Notes: generated by a model not told the origin, from the letters alone. A stretch of DNA of 64,000 nt from Acidobacteriaceae bacterium (GCA_030037545.1 JASHRF010000061.1:17033-81032), one strand, 5' to 3'; counted from the first letter of the stretch, positions 8,266-17,799 are shown. Translations and numbers: made by a program.

Positions 8266-9867
8266 ATGGTGGTCGGGCACCACAACCGATTTGCACTCGC
8301 CGTCGACCTGGGGACCACGGGTTGCAAATCTGCATTGGTAGCTCCTGACGGAGCCGTCCACAAGTGGGCCTTCCGTCCTGTTCCCTTGCACCTCGTCGAT
8401 CAGATTGGCGCTGAGCAGGACCCGGAAGATTGGTGGAGCGCATTCCTCAGCTCCGCGCAGGAACTCATCGGTTCTTTGCCCGCGTTGGACGGAGAAATCG
8501 CCGCCATTTGTTGCTCCTGCCAGGGAGAATGCATCATCCCTGTCGATCGGGACGGCCGTCCCTTGCAACGCGCGATGTCATGGATGGATATGCGTGGGGC
8601 CGAGATGATTCGCCGCCGTGCTGGAAATCGGGCGTTTTCCGTGGCCGGCTACGGCCCCATGAAATTGCTGCACTGGATCCATCGCGCCGGCGGCGCTCCG
8701 GCTCTCTCGGGAAAAGATTCTGCGGGACACATCGCCTTCATCAAAGAGACGCGGCCGGCCATCTACGATCGAACCTATAAGTTTTTCAATGCCCTCGACT
8801 ATATGAACCTGCGCCTCACCGGCCGGTTCGTCGCCACGGTAGACTCGATCCTTACCTCCTGGGTCACTGACAACCGCAACGCCTCCAATATCCGCTATGA
8901 CAAAAAACTTGCTGGCCAATCCGGCATCGACTTGGAGAAACTGCCGGAAATTGTCCGCTGCACCGATGTGCTTGGCCCTCTTTGCCCTTCGGCTGCTGCA
9001 CAGCTCGGGCTGCCGCGCGACACGCCGGTAGTTGCGGGCGCCGTGGACAACTCCGCCGCAGCCATCGGGTCCGGGGCCATTCGGGATGGTGAAGCTCACC
9101 TCTATCTAGGTACGTCTTCCTGGGTGGGCGCGCATGTCCCCTTCAAGAAGACCGATGTGTTTGCGCAGATTGCCTCTGTGCCTTGCGCTATAAGCGGGCG
9201 CTACCTGGCCGTCGCTCTACAGTCCTCAGCCGGCTCTAATCTTTCTTTTCTGTTCGACAAGATCCTCTTCCATCCCGATGAGTTCGGCACGGAGCGGCCG
9301 TCCGATGTCTATTCCATTTTGGAAATAGTCGCGGCCTCCGTTCCGCCAGGCGCTCGCGGCTTGCTGTACACGCCCTGGATCTTCGGAGAACGCAGTCCGG
9401 TCGATAATTCGAGTTTGCGGGCCGGTCTGCTCAATCTATCCCTCGAGCACTCTCGCGCAGACATGATCCGCGCCATCCTTGAAGGCATAGCTTTGAACAC
9501 GCGCTGGATGGTCACGCCTTTCAATCGTTTTCTCGGCAAGCGGCTCGGCCAAATCACCATGGTCGGCGGAAGTGCGGCCTCTGACGTCTGGTGCCAGATC
9601 TTCGCCGACGTACTCGGCATTACCGTTCGGCAAGTCGAGTCTCCTATCCAGGCAAATGCAGTGGGAGCGGCTCTTATCGGCTTGGTAGGGATCGGCGCTC
9701 TATCTTACGACAATGTCCCGGAGATGATCAAAATTCGCCGCACCTATCTGCCCGATTCTGGACGCAAGGCCATTTACGACGATCTCTTCGATGCTTTCAG
9801 ACTTGCCTATCGGCGTCTGGCGCCGTTGTACCGAAAGTTGAATCTCTCCGGCAAGGTGCGCCCATGA
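8266..9867 (+). CDS. FGGY-family carbohydrate kinase
   Basis: ATP-dependent phosphorylation of a free sugar, ketose or polyol in the cytoplasm. 533 residues, the usual FGGY length. Motifs: N-terminal FALAVDLGTTGCKSALVAPDG (ATP-binding fold), WMDMRG, GAVDNSAAAIGSG with the predicted catalytic base Asp about residue 261, LYLGTSSW, ILEGIALNTRW and the C-terminal MVGGSAASDVWCQIFADVLG adenosine site. It resembles xylulokinase-type members more than rhamnulokinases, so the substrate is open. ATG 8266 has GAGGGA upstream. First gene of a translationally coupled operon: its TGA overlaps the next ATG (ATGA). In context it should make the sugar phosphate cleaved by the following aldolase. Confidence 0.92.
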   Translation: MVVGHHNRFALAVDLGTTGCKSALVAPDGAVHKWAFRPVPLHLVDQIGAEQDPEDWWSAFLSSAQELIGSLPALDGEIAAICCSCQGECIIPVDRDGRPLQRAMSWMDMRGAEMIRRRAGNRAFSVAGYGPMKLLHWIHRAGGAPALSGKDSAGHIAFIKETRPAIYDRTYKFFNALDYMNLRLTGRFVATVDSILTSWVTDNRNASNIRYDKKLAGQSGIDLEKLPEIVRCTDVLGPLCPSAAAQLGLPRDTPVVAGAVDNSAAAIGSGAIRDGEAHLYLGTSSWVGAHVPFKKTDVFAQIASVPCAISGRYLAVALQSSAGSNLSFLFDKILFHPDEFGTERPSDVYSILEIVAASVPPGARGLLYTPWIFGERSPVDNSSLRAGLLNLSLEHSRADMIRAILEGIALNTRWMVTPFNRFLGKRLGQITMVGGSAASDVWCQIFADVLGITVRQVESPIQANAVGAALIGLVGIGALSYDNVPEMIKIRRTYLPDSGRKAIYDDLFDAFRLAYRRLAPLYRKLNLSGKVRP

Positions 9868-10523
9868 ACTTCGATCAACCCCGTCGCGAAGTGGTTGCAA
9901 CCTGTCTGCAATTGGCCGATAAAGGATATCTCGCGGGAACCGCCGGAAACGTCGCCTGCCGCATCGACACTGAGCATTTTGCCGTTACCCCCACAGCAAC
10001 CGACTATTACGTCATGAGGCCGGATGATATCTGCGTGCTCCGCCTGGACAATCTTGTGTGCGTCGCCGGAGACCGACGGCCTTCTATCGAACATAGGCTG
10101 CATGCCCATCTTCTTCGTGCGCGACGGGATTGCCGCGCCAGCATCCATACCCATCAGCCCATTGCTAGCGCCTATACACTGTTGGGGCGCGCATTGGACA
10201 TTCAATGTCCGGCGTATCAACTCCCACTGGGGCAAGAGGCTGCCTTGGTGAGCTACGCGCCATCGGGCACTAGCCGGCTGGCGTCGAAATTGCGAGAGGC
10301 GATTCGGCCTGAAATCAATGCCTATCTACTGTGCAACCACGGCGTGGTCTGCTGCGGTCCCACGCTGAGCGAAACGGTGGCCAGGTTAGAAACTCTGGAG
10401 TTGGCCTGCGCCGCCTTTTTTCGCGATGCCATCGTTGGCCGGGCAAGCCTGGGTAGCGATCCCTCGTTGTCCGAGGTTCTGAAGCAGTTACTCAACTGCG
10501 AAGATTTGGAGTGTGTGCAATGA
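9864..10523 (+). CDS. Class II aldolase (L-fuculose-phosphate aldolase type)
   Basis: Zinc-dependent retro-aldol cleavage of a sugar 1-phosphate to DHAP and an aldehyde is the family reaction. 219 residues. The four active-site positions are present: Glu76 (SIEHRLHAH), His95 and His97 (SIHTHQP), and His159 (CNHGVV), at almost the same numbers as E73, H92, H94 and H155 of E. coli FucA. The start ATG overlaps the kinase stop by 4 bases with AAGGTG upstream; a longer frame upstream lies within the kinase and is not the start. The next gene begins at its stop codon. Likely splits the phosphorylated product of the kinase. Confidence 0.9.
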   Translation: MNFDQPRREVVATCLQLADKGYLAGTAGNVACRIDTEHFAVTPTATDYYVMRPDDICVLRLDNLVCVAGDRRPSIEHRLHAHLLRARRDCRASIHTHQPIASAYTLLGRALDIQCPAYQLPLGQEAALVSYAPSGTSRLASKLREAIRPEINAYLLCNHGVVCCGPTLSETVARLETLELACAAFFRDAIVGRASLGSDPSLSEVLKQLLNCEDLECVQ

Positions 10524-12004
10524 TGACACCAGGCACTACTCTGCCGTTGTCGGAGACCGATGTGTCGAGTTCCACGTACGGCATTTCAGAATGGCCCGAC
10601 ACCAAAGACCTGTACGCACGTCTCGCAGAACTTGTGAAGCAGCCGATGCGGCCCATCCGCCGCGGAAAGATGGAGGCCGTTCTTCAATATTTCGAACAAA
10701 AGTGCGATCGGTCGCGGCATCTGGCAGAGCAGGCGAAGCAATTCATTCCTGGCGGCATACAACACAACCTGGCTTTCAACTATCCATTTCCGCTGGCCAT
10801 GACCAGCGCCAACGGCGCCTGGCTAACCGATGTCGATGGGAACCGCTATATCGACTTTCTCAAGGCAGGAGGGCCAACGCTGCTTGGCGCCAACGATGCC
10901 ACAGTGCGCCGCCAAGTGCACGATCTCCTCGACTCTTGCGGCCCCGTAACCGGCCTGTTCCATGAGTACGAGGTCAAGTTGGCCGAGTTAGTCTGCAGAG
11001 CGATGCCTTCCATCGAGATGCTGCGGATGCTGGGCTCCGGGACAGAAGCTGTGATGGCGGCGCTGCGCCTGGCGCGAGCCTATACCGGCCGAAAATGGGT
11101 GATCAAGATCGGCGGCGCATACCACGGCTGGAGCGACCAGATGGTGTATGGCATGCGCATTCCCGGCACCGGGCGCAGAGAGGCCGTCGGCATTCCCCGA
11201 GCTTGCACAGCTTATACCCAGGAACGATTCCCGAACGACCTGGACGCTTTGCAGCGAACCCTGTGGATCAATCGGCTGAGAGGTGGTACTGCCGCAATTA
11301 TCGTCGAGCCGCTGGGGCCGGAGAGTGGCACCCGCCCTGTGCGCCGGGACTTCAACAGCGGATTGAGGAAGCTCTGTGACGATTTTGGCGCCCTGCTGAT
11401 CTTCGATGAAGTCGTAACCGGCTTCCGCGTGGGCATGGGTGGTGCGCAGGGATATTTTGGCGTGAAGCCAGACCTGACCGTGCTGGGAAAATGCCTCACC
11501 GGCGGTTACCCTATGGCGGGCGGCATCGGTGGACGCCGCGACGTGATGATGTTGCTGGCGGGCGGCATTGGGAATACTTCGAAGCGGGCCTTTGTAGGCG
11601 GAACTCTGAGCGCCAATCCGCTCTCCTGCGCCGCCGGTTATTTCGCCATTCAAGAGATGCAGCGAGCCGGCGCCGTAGTGAAGGCTGGACGCGCGGGAGA
11701 CCGATTGCGTAAAGGGCTCGGCGAAATCATTAGCCGTCTGGGTTTGCCGTTTGTCACGTACAACCTGGGCCCCATCGTCCATCTGCAAACTTCGGGCGTC
11801 ATGCTCATGAGCATGCGCAATCCTCTCAAAGTGATGAGAGAGGCAGAGAGCCGCAAGCACATGCTGGAAGAGATGGGGGCGGCTTTCACGGCGCATGGAG
11901 TCATCACTCTGGCAGGCAGCCGTATCTATACCGGGCTTGCCGATACCGATGCGGTGATCGACGATGCGCTGAGCCGCTTTGAGGACGTGCTGAAGCTGGT
12001 TTGA
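10520..12004 (+). CDS. Class-III PLP aminotransferase, glutamate-1-semialdehyde aminomutase-like
   Basis: PLP enzyme of fold type I, 494 residues. It has MLGSGTEAVMAALRLARAYTG (cofactor phosphate), IKIGGAYHGWSDQ, AIIVEPLGPESG, LIFDEVVTGFR (Asp contacting the PLP pyridine N) and LTVLGKCLTGGYPMAGG with the PLP Lys about residue 324. The sequence is HemL-like, but an N-terminal extension of about 70 residues and the sugar-operon setting argue against tetrapyrrole synthesis. ATG 10520 overlaps the aldolase stop (ATGATGA) with GGAG upstream; GTG at 10511 is possible. It may transaminate an aldehyde or keto product of the aldolase, or an amino sugar. That reaction is an inference. Confidence 0.88.
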   Translation: MMTPGTTLPLSETDVSSSTYGISEWPDTKDLYARLAELVKQPMRPIRRGKMEAVLQYFEQKCDRSRHLAEQAKQFIPGGIQHNLAFNYPFPLAMTSANGAWLTDVDGNRYIDFLKAGGPTLLGANDATVRRQVHDLLDSCGPVTGLFHEYEVKLAELVCRAMPSIEMLRMLGSGTEAVMAALRLARAYTGRKWVIKIGGAYHGWSDQMVYGMRIPGTGRREAVGIPRACTAYTQERFPNDLDALQRTLWINRLRGGTAAIIVEPLGPESGTRPVRRDFNSGLRKLCDDFGALLIFDEVVTGFRVGMGGAQGYFGVKPDLTVLGKCLTGGYPMAGGIGGRRDVMMLLAGGIGNTSKRAFVGGTLSANPLSCAAGYFAIQEMQRAGAVVKAGRAGDRLRKGLGEIISRLGLPFVTYNLGPIVHLQTSGVMLMSMRNPLKVMREAESRKHMLEEMGAAFTAHGVITLAGSRIYTGLADTDAVIDDALSRFEDVLKLV

Positions 12005-12016
12005 TTGGGGGCGAAT

Positions 12017-12679
12017 GTGCTGCGAGCACAGATTGAAACGCAAATGCTGGAGGGATGCCGGCGGCTTGCCGGTAAGGGATTCTTCAACACCCCGGGTGAC
12101 AGCTTTTCCATGCGCATTCCCGGCAGCACGGAGATGATTCTCGCCACCGGCCATGAGGATTGGCGGCAGATTGAAATCGCCGATTTCCACGCAATTTCCC
12201 TTTCCTCAAAAGAACGTTTAGATGGACTCCACGCATCCATCTACCGGGCGCGTGCCGATGTTGGTGCAGTGGCGATTTCCAGCCCCATGGGCGCACGTCT
12301 GCTGGCCGGGCATGGTGGTCTTTTGCCGCCCATCTTCGATGAACAGATAAGGCATCTCGGTCCACCTGCCGGACCCCTGTGCAACGAGGATACGCATGAA
12401 CTTATAGCAGGAAGAGCATGCAAACGGGGCGCCAATGCCGCGCTGCTTGGCGAGCGGTTGATCTGCATGGGAATGACCTGCGACCGCGTTGTTTTCAACA
12501 CCGAACTTTATGAGAAATGCGCGCGCGCCTATGTCATAGCCAAAGCATCCGGCAGCCCCATCGGGCTTATACCGCTTTGGGTTCGGCTGATCGCAAACCG
12601 TCGCCTATTAAAAGACGAGCGTCGCGCCGCCCTAAGTTATCGCAACGGCTGTATTCCTGAGGGCATCGATGCATATTGA
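12017..12679 (+). CDS. Class II aldolase/adducin-fold protein without metal ligands
   Basis: About 220 residues with the overall pattern of class II aldolases: GCRRLAGKGFFNTPGDSFSMRIPGST (like the family's L...G...GN.S.R), ASIYRARADVGAVAISSP, and LICMGMTCDRVVFNTELYEKCARAY in place of the NHG.....E..... helix. Aligned with the neighbouring aldolase, Glu76 becomes Leu/Asp, the HTH pair becomes ISS, and the NHG His becomes part of GER. All predicted zinc ligands and the catalytic Glu are therefore lost. It could be a non-catalytic partner of the intact aldolase or have a different chemistry. Start is uncertain: GTG 12017 has GGGG upstream; TTG 12005 is directly after the aminotransferase stop. 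It ends shortly before the GH35 gene. Confidence 0.75.
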   Translation: MLRAQIETQMLEGCRRLAGKGFFNTPGDSFSMRIPGSTEMILATGHEDWRQIEIADFHAISLSSKERLDGLHASIYRARADVGAVAISSPMGARLLAGHGGLLPPIFDEQIRHLGPPAGPLCNEDTHELIAGRACKRGANAALLGERLICMGMTCDRVVFNTELYEKCARAYVIAKASGSPIGLIPLWVRLIANRRLLKDERRAALSYRNGCIPEGIDAY

Positions 12680-12755
12680 GATCAGCCACAAACCGGTGCG
12701 CGCAGGCTCGATATCGCCGAATCGCATAAAGGATCATAACTCGGGAAGGATTACC

Positions 12756-14408
12756 ATGCTTATTTGTTTGCGCGTACACAACAATCTTCAACTTCGTCTT
12801 ATAGTAGCGCGCCTTGCTTGTGGCCTGTTGCTTCTTCTCGCCAGTTCTGCCGCCGGCGCCGCGGCTTCCGCCGCCAAACCAATTCCAAGAATCGAGAAGA
12901 CAGGCAACTCTATCCGGCTTCTTGTTGATGGCAGCCCGTATCTGATGCTGGGCGGCCAGGTTCACAATTCCGACTCGTCGAATGCCGATGACCTCAATCA
13001 GGCTCTGGATGTACTCGCCGCCTGGCATGCCAATACCGCCGAAGTGCCCATCTATTGGGAGACGATTGAACCCAGGCCCGGTCAATTCGATTTCAGCTCC
13101 ATCGATCTCGCCATTCAGGCCGCACGCAAGCGCGACCTGCATCTTGTATTGCTTTGGTTCGGCACGTGGAAAAATGGTGAGAGTCAATACGTGCCCGAGT
13201 GGGTGAAGCGCGACCGGCAAAAGTATGTGCGCGTGCAGGGCCCGCGCGGGGAGGAGACGAAAATCATTTCTCCTCTTTGCCGCGCCGTCATGATGGCCGA
13301 CGCGCATGCGTTCGCTGCGGTGATGCAGCACGTAAAGAGCGTCGACCGGACGGAACGCACCGTTCTGATGATGCAGGTGGAAAACGAGCCGGGGCTCATC
13401 GGCGTGGACCGGGACTACTCAGATGCCGCCAACCGCCTGTTCGACGCACCGGTGCCCAACCAGTTGCTCAGCTACCTCGCGAGCCATCGCCGGCGACTTT
13501 CAGCGCCCATGGCCGTGGTGTGGAGCAAATCGCCGCAGTCGGGCAATTGGAAGCAAGTCTTCGGTGAGCTGGCGCCGGAGGCATTCAGCGCATGGCTGGT
13601 CTCGAATTACGTGAATACCGTTGCGGCTGCCGGCAAGCAGGAGTACCCGCTGCCCATGTACGTCAATGTCTGGCTGATCGAAGGAGTTGAGCGTGCAGGC
13701 ATGTGGCCGAGCGGCGGCGCTACCGTGAATGTGATGGACATCTGGAAGGCGGCAGCGTCTGCCATTGACATCCTGGCGCCGGACATCTATTACCCCAAGT
13801 TTTACGATGTGGCCGCGCAATACACGCGGCCCGATAACTCACTCTTCGTGCCCGAGACGAATTTCAATCCCTACTTCGTTGGCTTTGCCTATACCACGTT
13901 TGGCGATTTCAACGGAATCGGTTTCAGCCCTTTCGGGATTGACGATGCTCAAAAAGGTGGACGGGCAGCAATAGTTGGCGCGGAGTTTGAGGACACCTAT
14001 CGCGTGCTGCGGCCTCTGCTTCCACTCATCGCCCGCTACCAATACACCGGCAAGCTCCACCCCATCCTGCAGGGACTGGCAAATGGAGAAGACTGGAAGG
14101 AGTCCATTCGCGTGGGTAATGGGTTGGCTGCAAACATTGACTTCACTGCCACGTTTGACCCTGTAAAGGGCAGGGCCAGCGGCATGATCATCGAACTGGC
14201 GCCCGACGATTTCGTCATCATGGGCACCGGATTCGATGTAACCTTCCGCGAGATGGAAGGCCCACTCCGCGATGCGGAGCTGATTTCCATTGAGGAGGGC
14301 ACCTTTCAGGGCGACCGATGGGTGCCGTCTCGCCTTTTGAACGGCGACGAAGCACATGTATCGTTGCCTGAAAAGTCCACCATCTTGCGCGTGCGAGTCT
14401 TGCGATAG
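12756..14408 (+). CDS. Secreted GH35-type beta-galactosidase-like hydrolase
   Basis: Exported glycoside hydrolase, 550 residues from ATG 12756, which has GGAAGGA upstream; the frame is open from 12669 but without a ribosome site. Signal peptide: RLIVARLACGLLLLLASSAAGAAASA. Clan-A barrel signs: LMLGGQVHNSDSSN, NTAEVPIYWETIEPRPGQFDF (typical GH35 start of barrel), MMQVENEPG with acid/base Glu near residue 211, and LFVPETNF with nucleophile Glu near residue 367. The C-terminal 200 residues match the small beta domain common in acidobacterial GH35/DUF5597 proteins. The expected activity is removal of terminal beta-galactose in the periplasm or outside. It is followed directly by the GH92 gene. 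Confidence 0.85.
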   Translation: MLICLRVHNNLQLRLIVARLACGLLLLLASSAAGAAASAAKPIPRIEKTGNSIRLLVDGSPYLMLGGQVHNSDSSNADDLNQALDVLAAWHANTAEVPIYWETIEPRPGQFDFSSIDLAIQAARKRDLHLVLLWFGTWKNGESQYVPEWVKRDRQKYVRVQGPRGEETKIISPLCRAVMMADAHAFAAVMQHVKSVDRTERTVLMMQVENEPGLIGVDRDYSDAANRLFDAPVPNQLLSYLASHRRRLSAPMAVVWSKSPQSGNWKQVFGELAPEAFSAWLVSNYVNTVAAAGKQEYPLPMYVNVWLIEGVERAGMWPSGGATVNVMDIWKAAASAIDILAPDIYYPKFYDVAAQYTRPDNSLFVPETNFNPYFVGFAYTTFGDFNGIGFSPFGIDDAQKGGRAAIVGAEFEDTYRVLRPLLPLIARYQYTGKLHPILQGLANGEDWKESIRVGNGLAANIDFTATFDPVKGRASGMIIELAPDDFVIMGTGFDVTFREMEGPLRDAELISIEEGTFQGDRWVPSRLLNGDEAHVSLPEKSTILRVRVLR

Positions 14409-14453
14409 TTGATCGACGATAAGATGAAGAAGATTTATAGGAGAGACCGCTCT

Positions 14454-16793
14454 ATGAAACTTTTCCCTTTTTGCCCGGTTGGGTCGTTCTCTGTTTCTTT
14501 TTCTCGCTTAATAAGATCCGCGCCCTCGCTCATCGTTTTGGCCGTGCTGGCCTGCGCCGCTTGGGCGCAAAATTCTTCGCCTGGTCCCGCTGCCAGTGTC
14601 CATCCGCTCATTGGCACTGGCACCGGTCCAGGAGGGAGCATCAACTTGTTTCCCGGCCCGGCAACGCCTTTTGGCATGGTGCAGCTAAGTCCCGATACCG
14701 AGGACCACGGCTACGGCTACCACTATAATGACCCCTTTGTGGGCGGTTTCAGCATGACCCACATGAGCGGTCCCGGCTGCCCCAATGAAGGTGATGTATT
14801 CTTCACCGCCACAACCGGGCCGATCCACACCACCAAAGAGGATTTCGCATCGCCATACTCGCACGCCATGGAGACTGCCAGGCCGGGCTACTACCAGGTG
14901 CGTCTGCTGGAGTGGAATATCAACGCCGAGTTGAGCGCCACCGACCACACCGGTATCGCCCAATTTACGTTTCCCCCCGGCCAGCCCGCGAACATCCTGC
15001 TTCCCATCAGCCAAACGCTGAATTACACCACCGGCGCTTCGGTCCAGGTGGTCGGCGACAACCAAGTCCAGGGCTACGTCGAGGACCGCGCGTTCTGTGG
15101 CAGCCAACGAACCTATAAGGTCTACTTCGTCATGACCTTCAGCAAGCCGTTCTCGTCTTACGGCACATGGACTGGAGCCAAATACGGCGGACCGGGGGCC
15201 ATCGCCGCAGGCAGCCGCATCGCCGAACAGTCCGGCCATGAGGAATGGGTAGGCGCGTACGCCACGTGGCCGGCCGAGCCGCATGCGCAGACCATCACCG
15301 CAAAGATTGCCATCTCCTACGTCGATTCCGACGGCGCCGAAAACAACTTGAAGACCGAAGCTGCCGGCAAGGATTTTTCCGCCATCCGCAGCCAGGCGCA
15401 GGCCGCATGGAATAGAGCGCTGGGCGTAATCGACGTCTCCGGCGGCACCGAGGCCGAGCGCACCGTCTTCTACTCCGCGCTCTATCATTCGCTGCTGATG
15501 CCCAGCATCTTCAGCGATGCCGACGGCCGCTACCTCGGCTTCGACGGCCAGATTCACGCCGTGACTCAGGGCCACGCCGTCTACGCCAACTATTCCGGCT
15601 GGGACATTTACCGCAGCGAGATTCCGCTGCTGGCCATGATCGAGCCGCGGCGCATGGAAGACATGGCGCAGTCCGTGGTGCTGATGTACCAACAGGGCGG
15701 CTGGGTGGGGCGCTGGCCGCAGATCAACCTCTATACCAACGTGATGGCCGGCAGCCCGCTCACCGTCGCGCTGGCTACGGCCTGGCTCGACGGCCTGCAC
15801 GGCTTCGACATGACTGCCGGCTGGGATGGCATGTTCAAGGACGCCACCCAGGCGCCGGCGCCCGGCCACCCCTACACCGGCGAGGACGGCATCGACTGGA
15901 TCAACAAGCTCCATTACGTGCCAGACGACAAGATCGGTTATGGCTCCGTCTCGCAGATTCAAGAGGACGCCATCGCCTACGCGTCCCTCTACCGCGTCGC
16001 CGTTGATCTGGGCAAAACCGCCGAAGCTAAGACCCTTTACGACCGCGCCCTCAACTACCGCAATGTCTTCGACCAGGACGATCGCTTCTTCCGTCCGCGC
16101 GACTCCAACGGTCAGTGGTCTCCCAACTTCGATCCCGCACAGGAAGACCATGGGTTCATCGAAGGCACTGGATGGCATTACCAGTGGCTCGAGCCCGCGG
16201 ATATGGCGTGGGTGGTCAATGCCATGGGCCGCGGCCTCTTCAATCAGCGTCTCACGGAGTTCTTCAACTACCCCGCACCCGGCTGGTACGGCAAGTACTA
16301 CAACCCTTACAACGAAACCGACCTCGAAGCACCCTTTGCTTTCAACTTCTCCAGCCGGCCGTGGGAAACGCAGCGCGTGGTCCGGCGCGTTCTCAATGAG
16401 AACTACACTGACGATCCCAATGGCATCCCCGGCAACGACGATTGTGGCGAGATGTCCTCATGGGCGGTGCTGAGCATGATGGGCATCTACAGCGTAGACC
16501 CGGCGAGCCTGGCCTACGAATTGGTTGCCCCGGTGTTTCCGAAGGCGGTCATCCATCTCCACGAGCCGTACGCCGGCAAAACTTTCACCATCGAAGCCGG
16601 CGGCGCGGCGCCCGGCGCGGCATATATCCAGAAGGTCGAGCTCGACGGCCGCGCGCACACGCAGAACTGGATCTCGTTCAAAGCCATCTCCGCCGGCGGG
16701 ACATTGCGCTTCGTACTCGGGACCACCCCCAATCGGGCATGGGGCGCCGCGCCGGCCGATGCGCCGCCTTCGTTCAGCGAAGTCCAGCCATGA
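14454..16793 (+). CDS. Secreted GH92 alpha-mannosidase
   Basis: Family GH92 enzymes are Ca2+-dependent exo-alpha-mannosidases acting on N-glycans and mannans. 779 residues from ATG 14454 (AGGAGA upstream); an earlier in-frame ATG at 14424 is possible. Signal peptide ends near AAWAQ. Family motifs: HPLIGTGTGPGGSINLFPGPATPFGMVQLSPDT, GFSMTHMSGPGC, YSGWDIYRSEIPLLAM, AGWDGMFKDA, EGTGWHYQWLEP and PGNDDCGEMSSWAVLSMMGIY (catalytic carboxylates lie in the last two). Last gene of the kinase operon, suggesting that mannose- and galactose-containing glycans feed this pathway. The following 480 bases hold no gene. Confidence 0.93.
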   Translation: MKLFPFCPVGSFSVSFSRLIRSAPSLIVLAVLACAAWAQNSSPGPAASVHPLIGTGTGPGGSINLFPGPATPFGMVQLSPDTEDHGYGYHYNDPFVGGFSMTHMSGPGCPNEGDVFFTATTGPIHTTKEDFASPYSHAMETARPGYYQVRLLEWNINAELSATDHTGIAQFTFPPGQPANILLPISQTLNYTTGASVQVVGDNQVQGYVEDRAFCGSQRTYKVYFVMTFSKPFSSYGTWTGAKYGGPGAIAAGSRIAEQSGHEEWVGAYATWPAEPHAQTITAKIAISYVDSDGAENNLKTEAAGKDFSAIRSQAQAAWNRALGVIDVSGGTEAERTVFYSALYHSLLMPSIFSDADGRYLGFDGQIHAVTQGHAVYANYSGWDIYRSEIPLLAMIEPRRMEDMAQSVVLMYQQGGWVGRWPQINLYTNVMAGSPLTVALATAWLDGLHGFDMTAGWDGMFKDATQAPAPGHPYTGEDGIDWINKLHYVPDDKIGYGSVSQIQEDAIAYASLYRVAVDLGKTAEAKTLYDRALNYRNVFDQDDRFFRPRDSNGQWSPNFDPAQEDHGFIEGTGWHYQWLEPADMAWVVNAMGRGLFNQRLTEFFNYPAPGWYGKYYNPYNETDLEAPFAFNFSSRPWETQRVVRRVLNENYTDDPNGIPGNDDCGEMSSWAVLSMMGIYSVDPASLAYELVAPVFPKAVIHLHEPYAGKTFTIEAGGAAPGAAYIQKVELDGRAHTQNWISFKAISAGGTLRFVLGTTPNRAWGAAPADAPPSFSEVQP

Positions 16794-17277
16794 AATGACA
16801 CGGCGCTGGACTTTTCTCTTGCAGGATGGTATTCGGCCGCAGGTCGGCTGCGGCCTCGCAAGGATCGCTGACCCACCCCTCGACGAACAACTCTTCGCCA
16901 GGGGCCGCGCACGCGTTCTATCTACAAACGCGATTTTCGACACTGTTTCCACGCTTTTCGGCCATTTTTGATCCACGGGAGCGATCGCGAAGAGTTGACT
17001 TGCCCCGGAGGCATCTCCGCAGTTGCCTTTTCCATGCTCGCACACGATTGAAGCAACACCGTCCTCATTAACAACCCCTTAACCATCTCATCCGATTTCT
17101 CACCCTTAATCCTTCTCCGCGCGTTCCTCGTGATAGGCATCACGGACAGCGCTTTTGATGAAGATCAAGGATAAGTTACGGTTTCGTGGTCCAACCGTGC
17201 ACATAAATGTCTCATGGGCGGTCACCCGGATTCCTTCCCGCTGAGCTGGTTCAGAGCGGATCAGAAAGGCTGAAGCA
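16794..17277. other. Intergenic region between GH92 and gluconate-dehydrogenase-like genes
   Basis: No credible gene. A short inverted repeat CGTGAT-AGGC-ATCACG lies at 17129-17144, about 135 bases before the next start, and might be a regulator site. GAAAGG shortly before 17278 is the ribosome site. Confidence 0.5.
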
Positions 17278-17799
17278 ATGCTTACCCGGCGGCGGTTCGT
17301 GACGGCCAGTGCCATTGCAGGCGCCGGTCTAGCCGCAGGGTGCGCTGCTCGAAAGAACTCGGCCTGGGAATTTCTGAGCGAAAAGGATGCGCGGACCTTG
17401 ACGGCGATCTGCGATCAGATCATTCCTGCCGATGATTTCCCGAGCGCCTCGCAAGCAGGTGTGCTCACCTATGTTGACCGGCAACTGGTCCGCCACTTCC
17501 AGCGCTTTCAGAAGGCCTATATTAAGGGCCTGAACCACGCAAATCTGTTAAGTAGAAAGCGCTTTTCGCTCGACCTCGCCGAGGCAACACCGCAACAGAA
17601 GCTTCAGATCGTAAGCGCAATCGAACAACAGAATCCAGAGTTCTTTGAGCTGGTTCGGAGTCACACTCTCCAGGGATATTACGGCTCCCCGCGCCATGGC
17701 GGGAATCGCGAAGGCGTGAGCTGGCGCATGCTTGGATTGAGCGAGCCGCCGATACGTGGCAGCGCACAATACGATTTAGCATCAGGATCACGGCCATGA
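17278..17799 (+). CDS. Gluconate 2-dehydrogenase subunit 3-like protein (Tat signal)
   Basis: Small subunit of a GMC-type periplasmic dehydrogenase. 173 residues. The N-terminus MLTRRRFVTASAIAGAGLAAGC has a twin-Arg motif and ends in a Cys that could be a lipobox. The body (FLSEKDARTLTAICDQIIPADDFPSASQAGVLTYVDRQL) is the standard subunit 3 signature, and GYYGSPRHGGN is near the C-terminus. In the family this subunit escorts the flavoprotein through the Tat system and helps it mature. Its stop overlaps the GMC start (ATGA), so the two are translationally coupled. Confidence 0.9.
   Translation: MLTRRRFVTASAIAGAGLAAGCAARKNSAWEFLSEKDARTLTAICDQIIPADDFPSASQAGVLTYVDRQLVRHFQRFQKAYIKGLNHANLLSRKRFSLDLAEATPQQKLQIVSAIEQQNPEFFELVRSHTLQGYYGSPRHGGNREGVSWRMLGLSEPPIRGSAQYDLASGSRP

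Noticed and set aside
10988..12190. 400-codon minus-strand frame
   Set aside because: Antisense to the PLP aminotransferase; no recognisable domain.
14685..16178. 497-codon minus-strand frame
   Set aside because: Antisense to the GH92 gene; Val/Gly/Asp-rich shadow typical of high GC.
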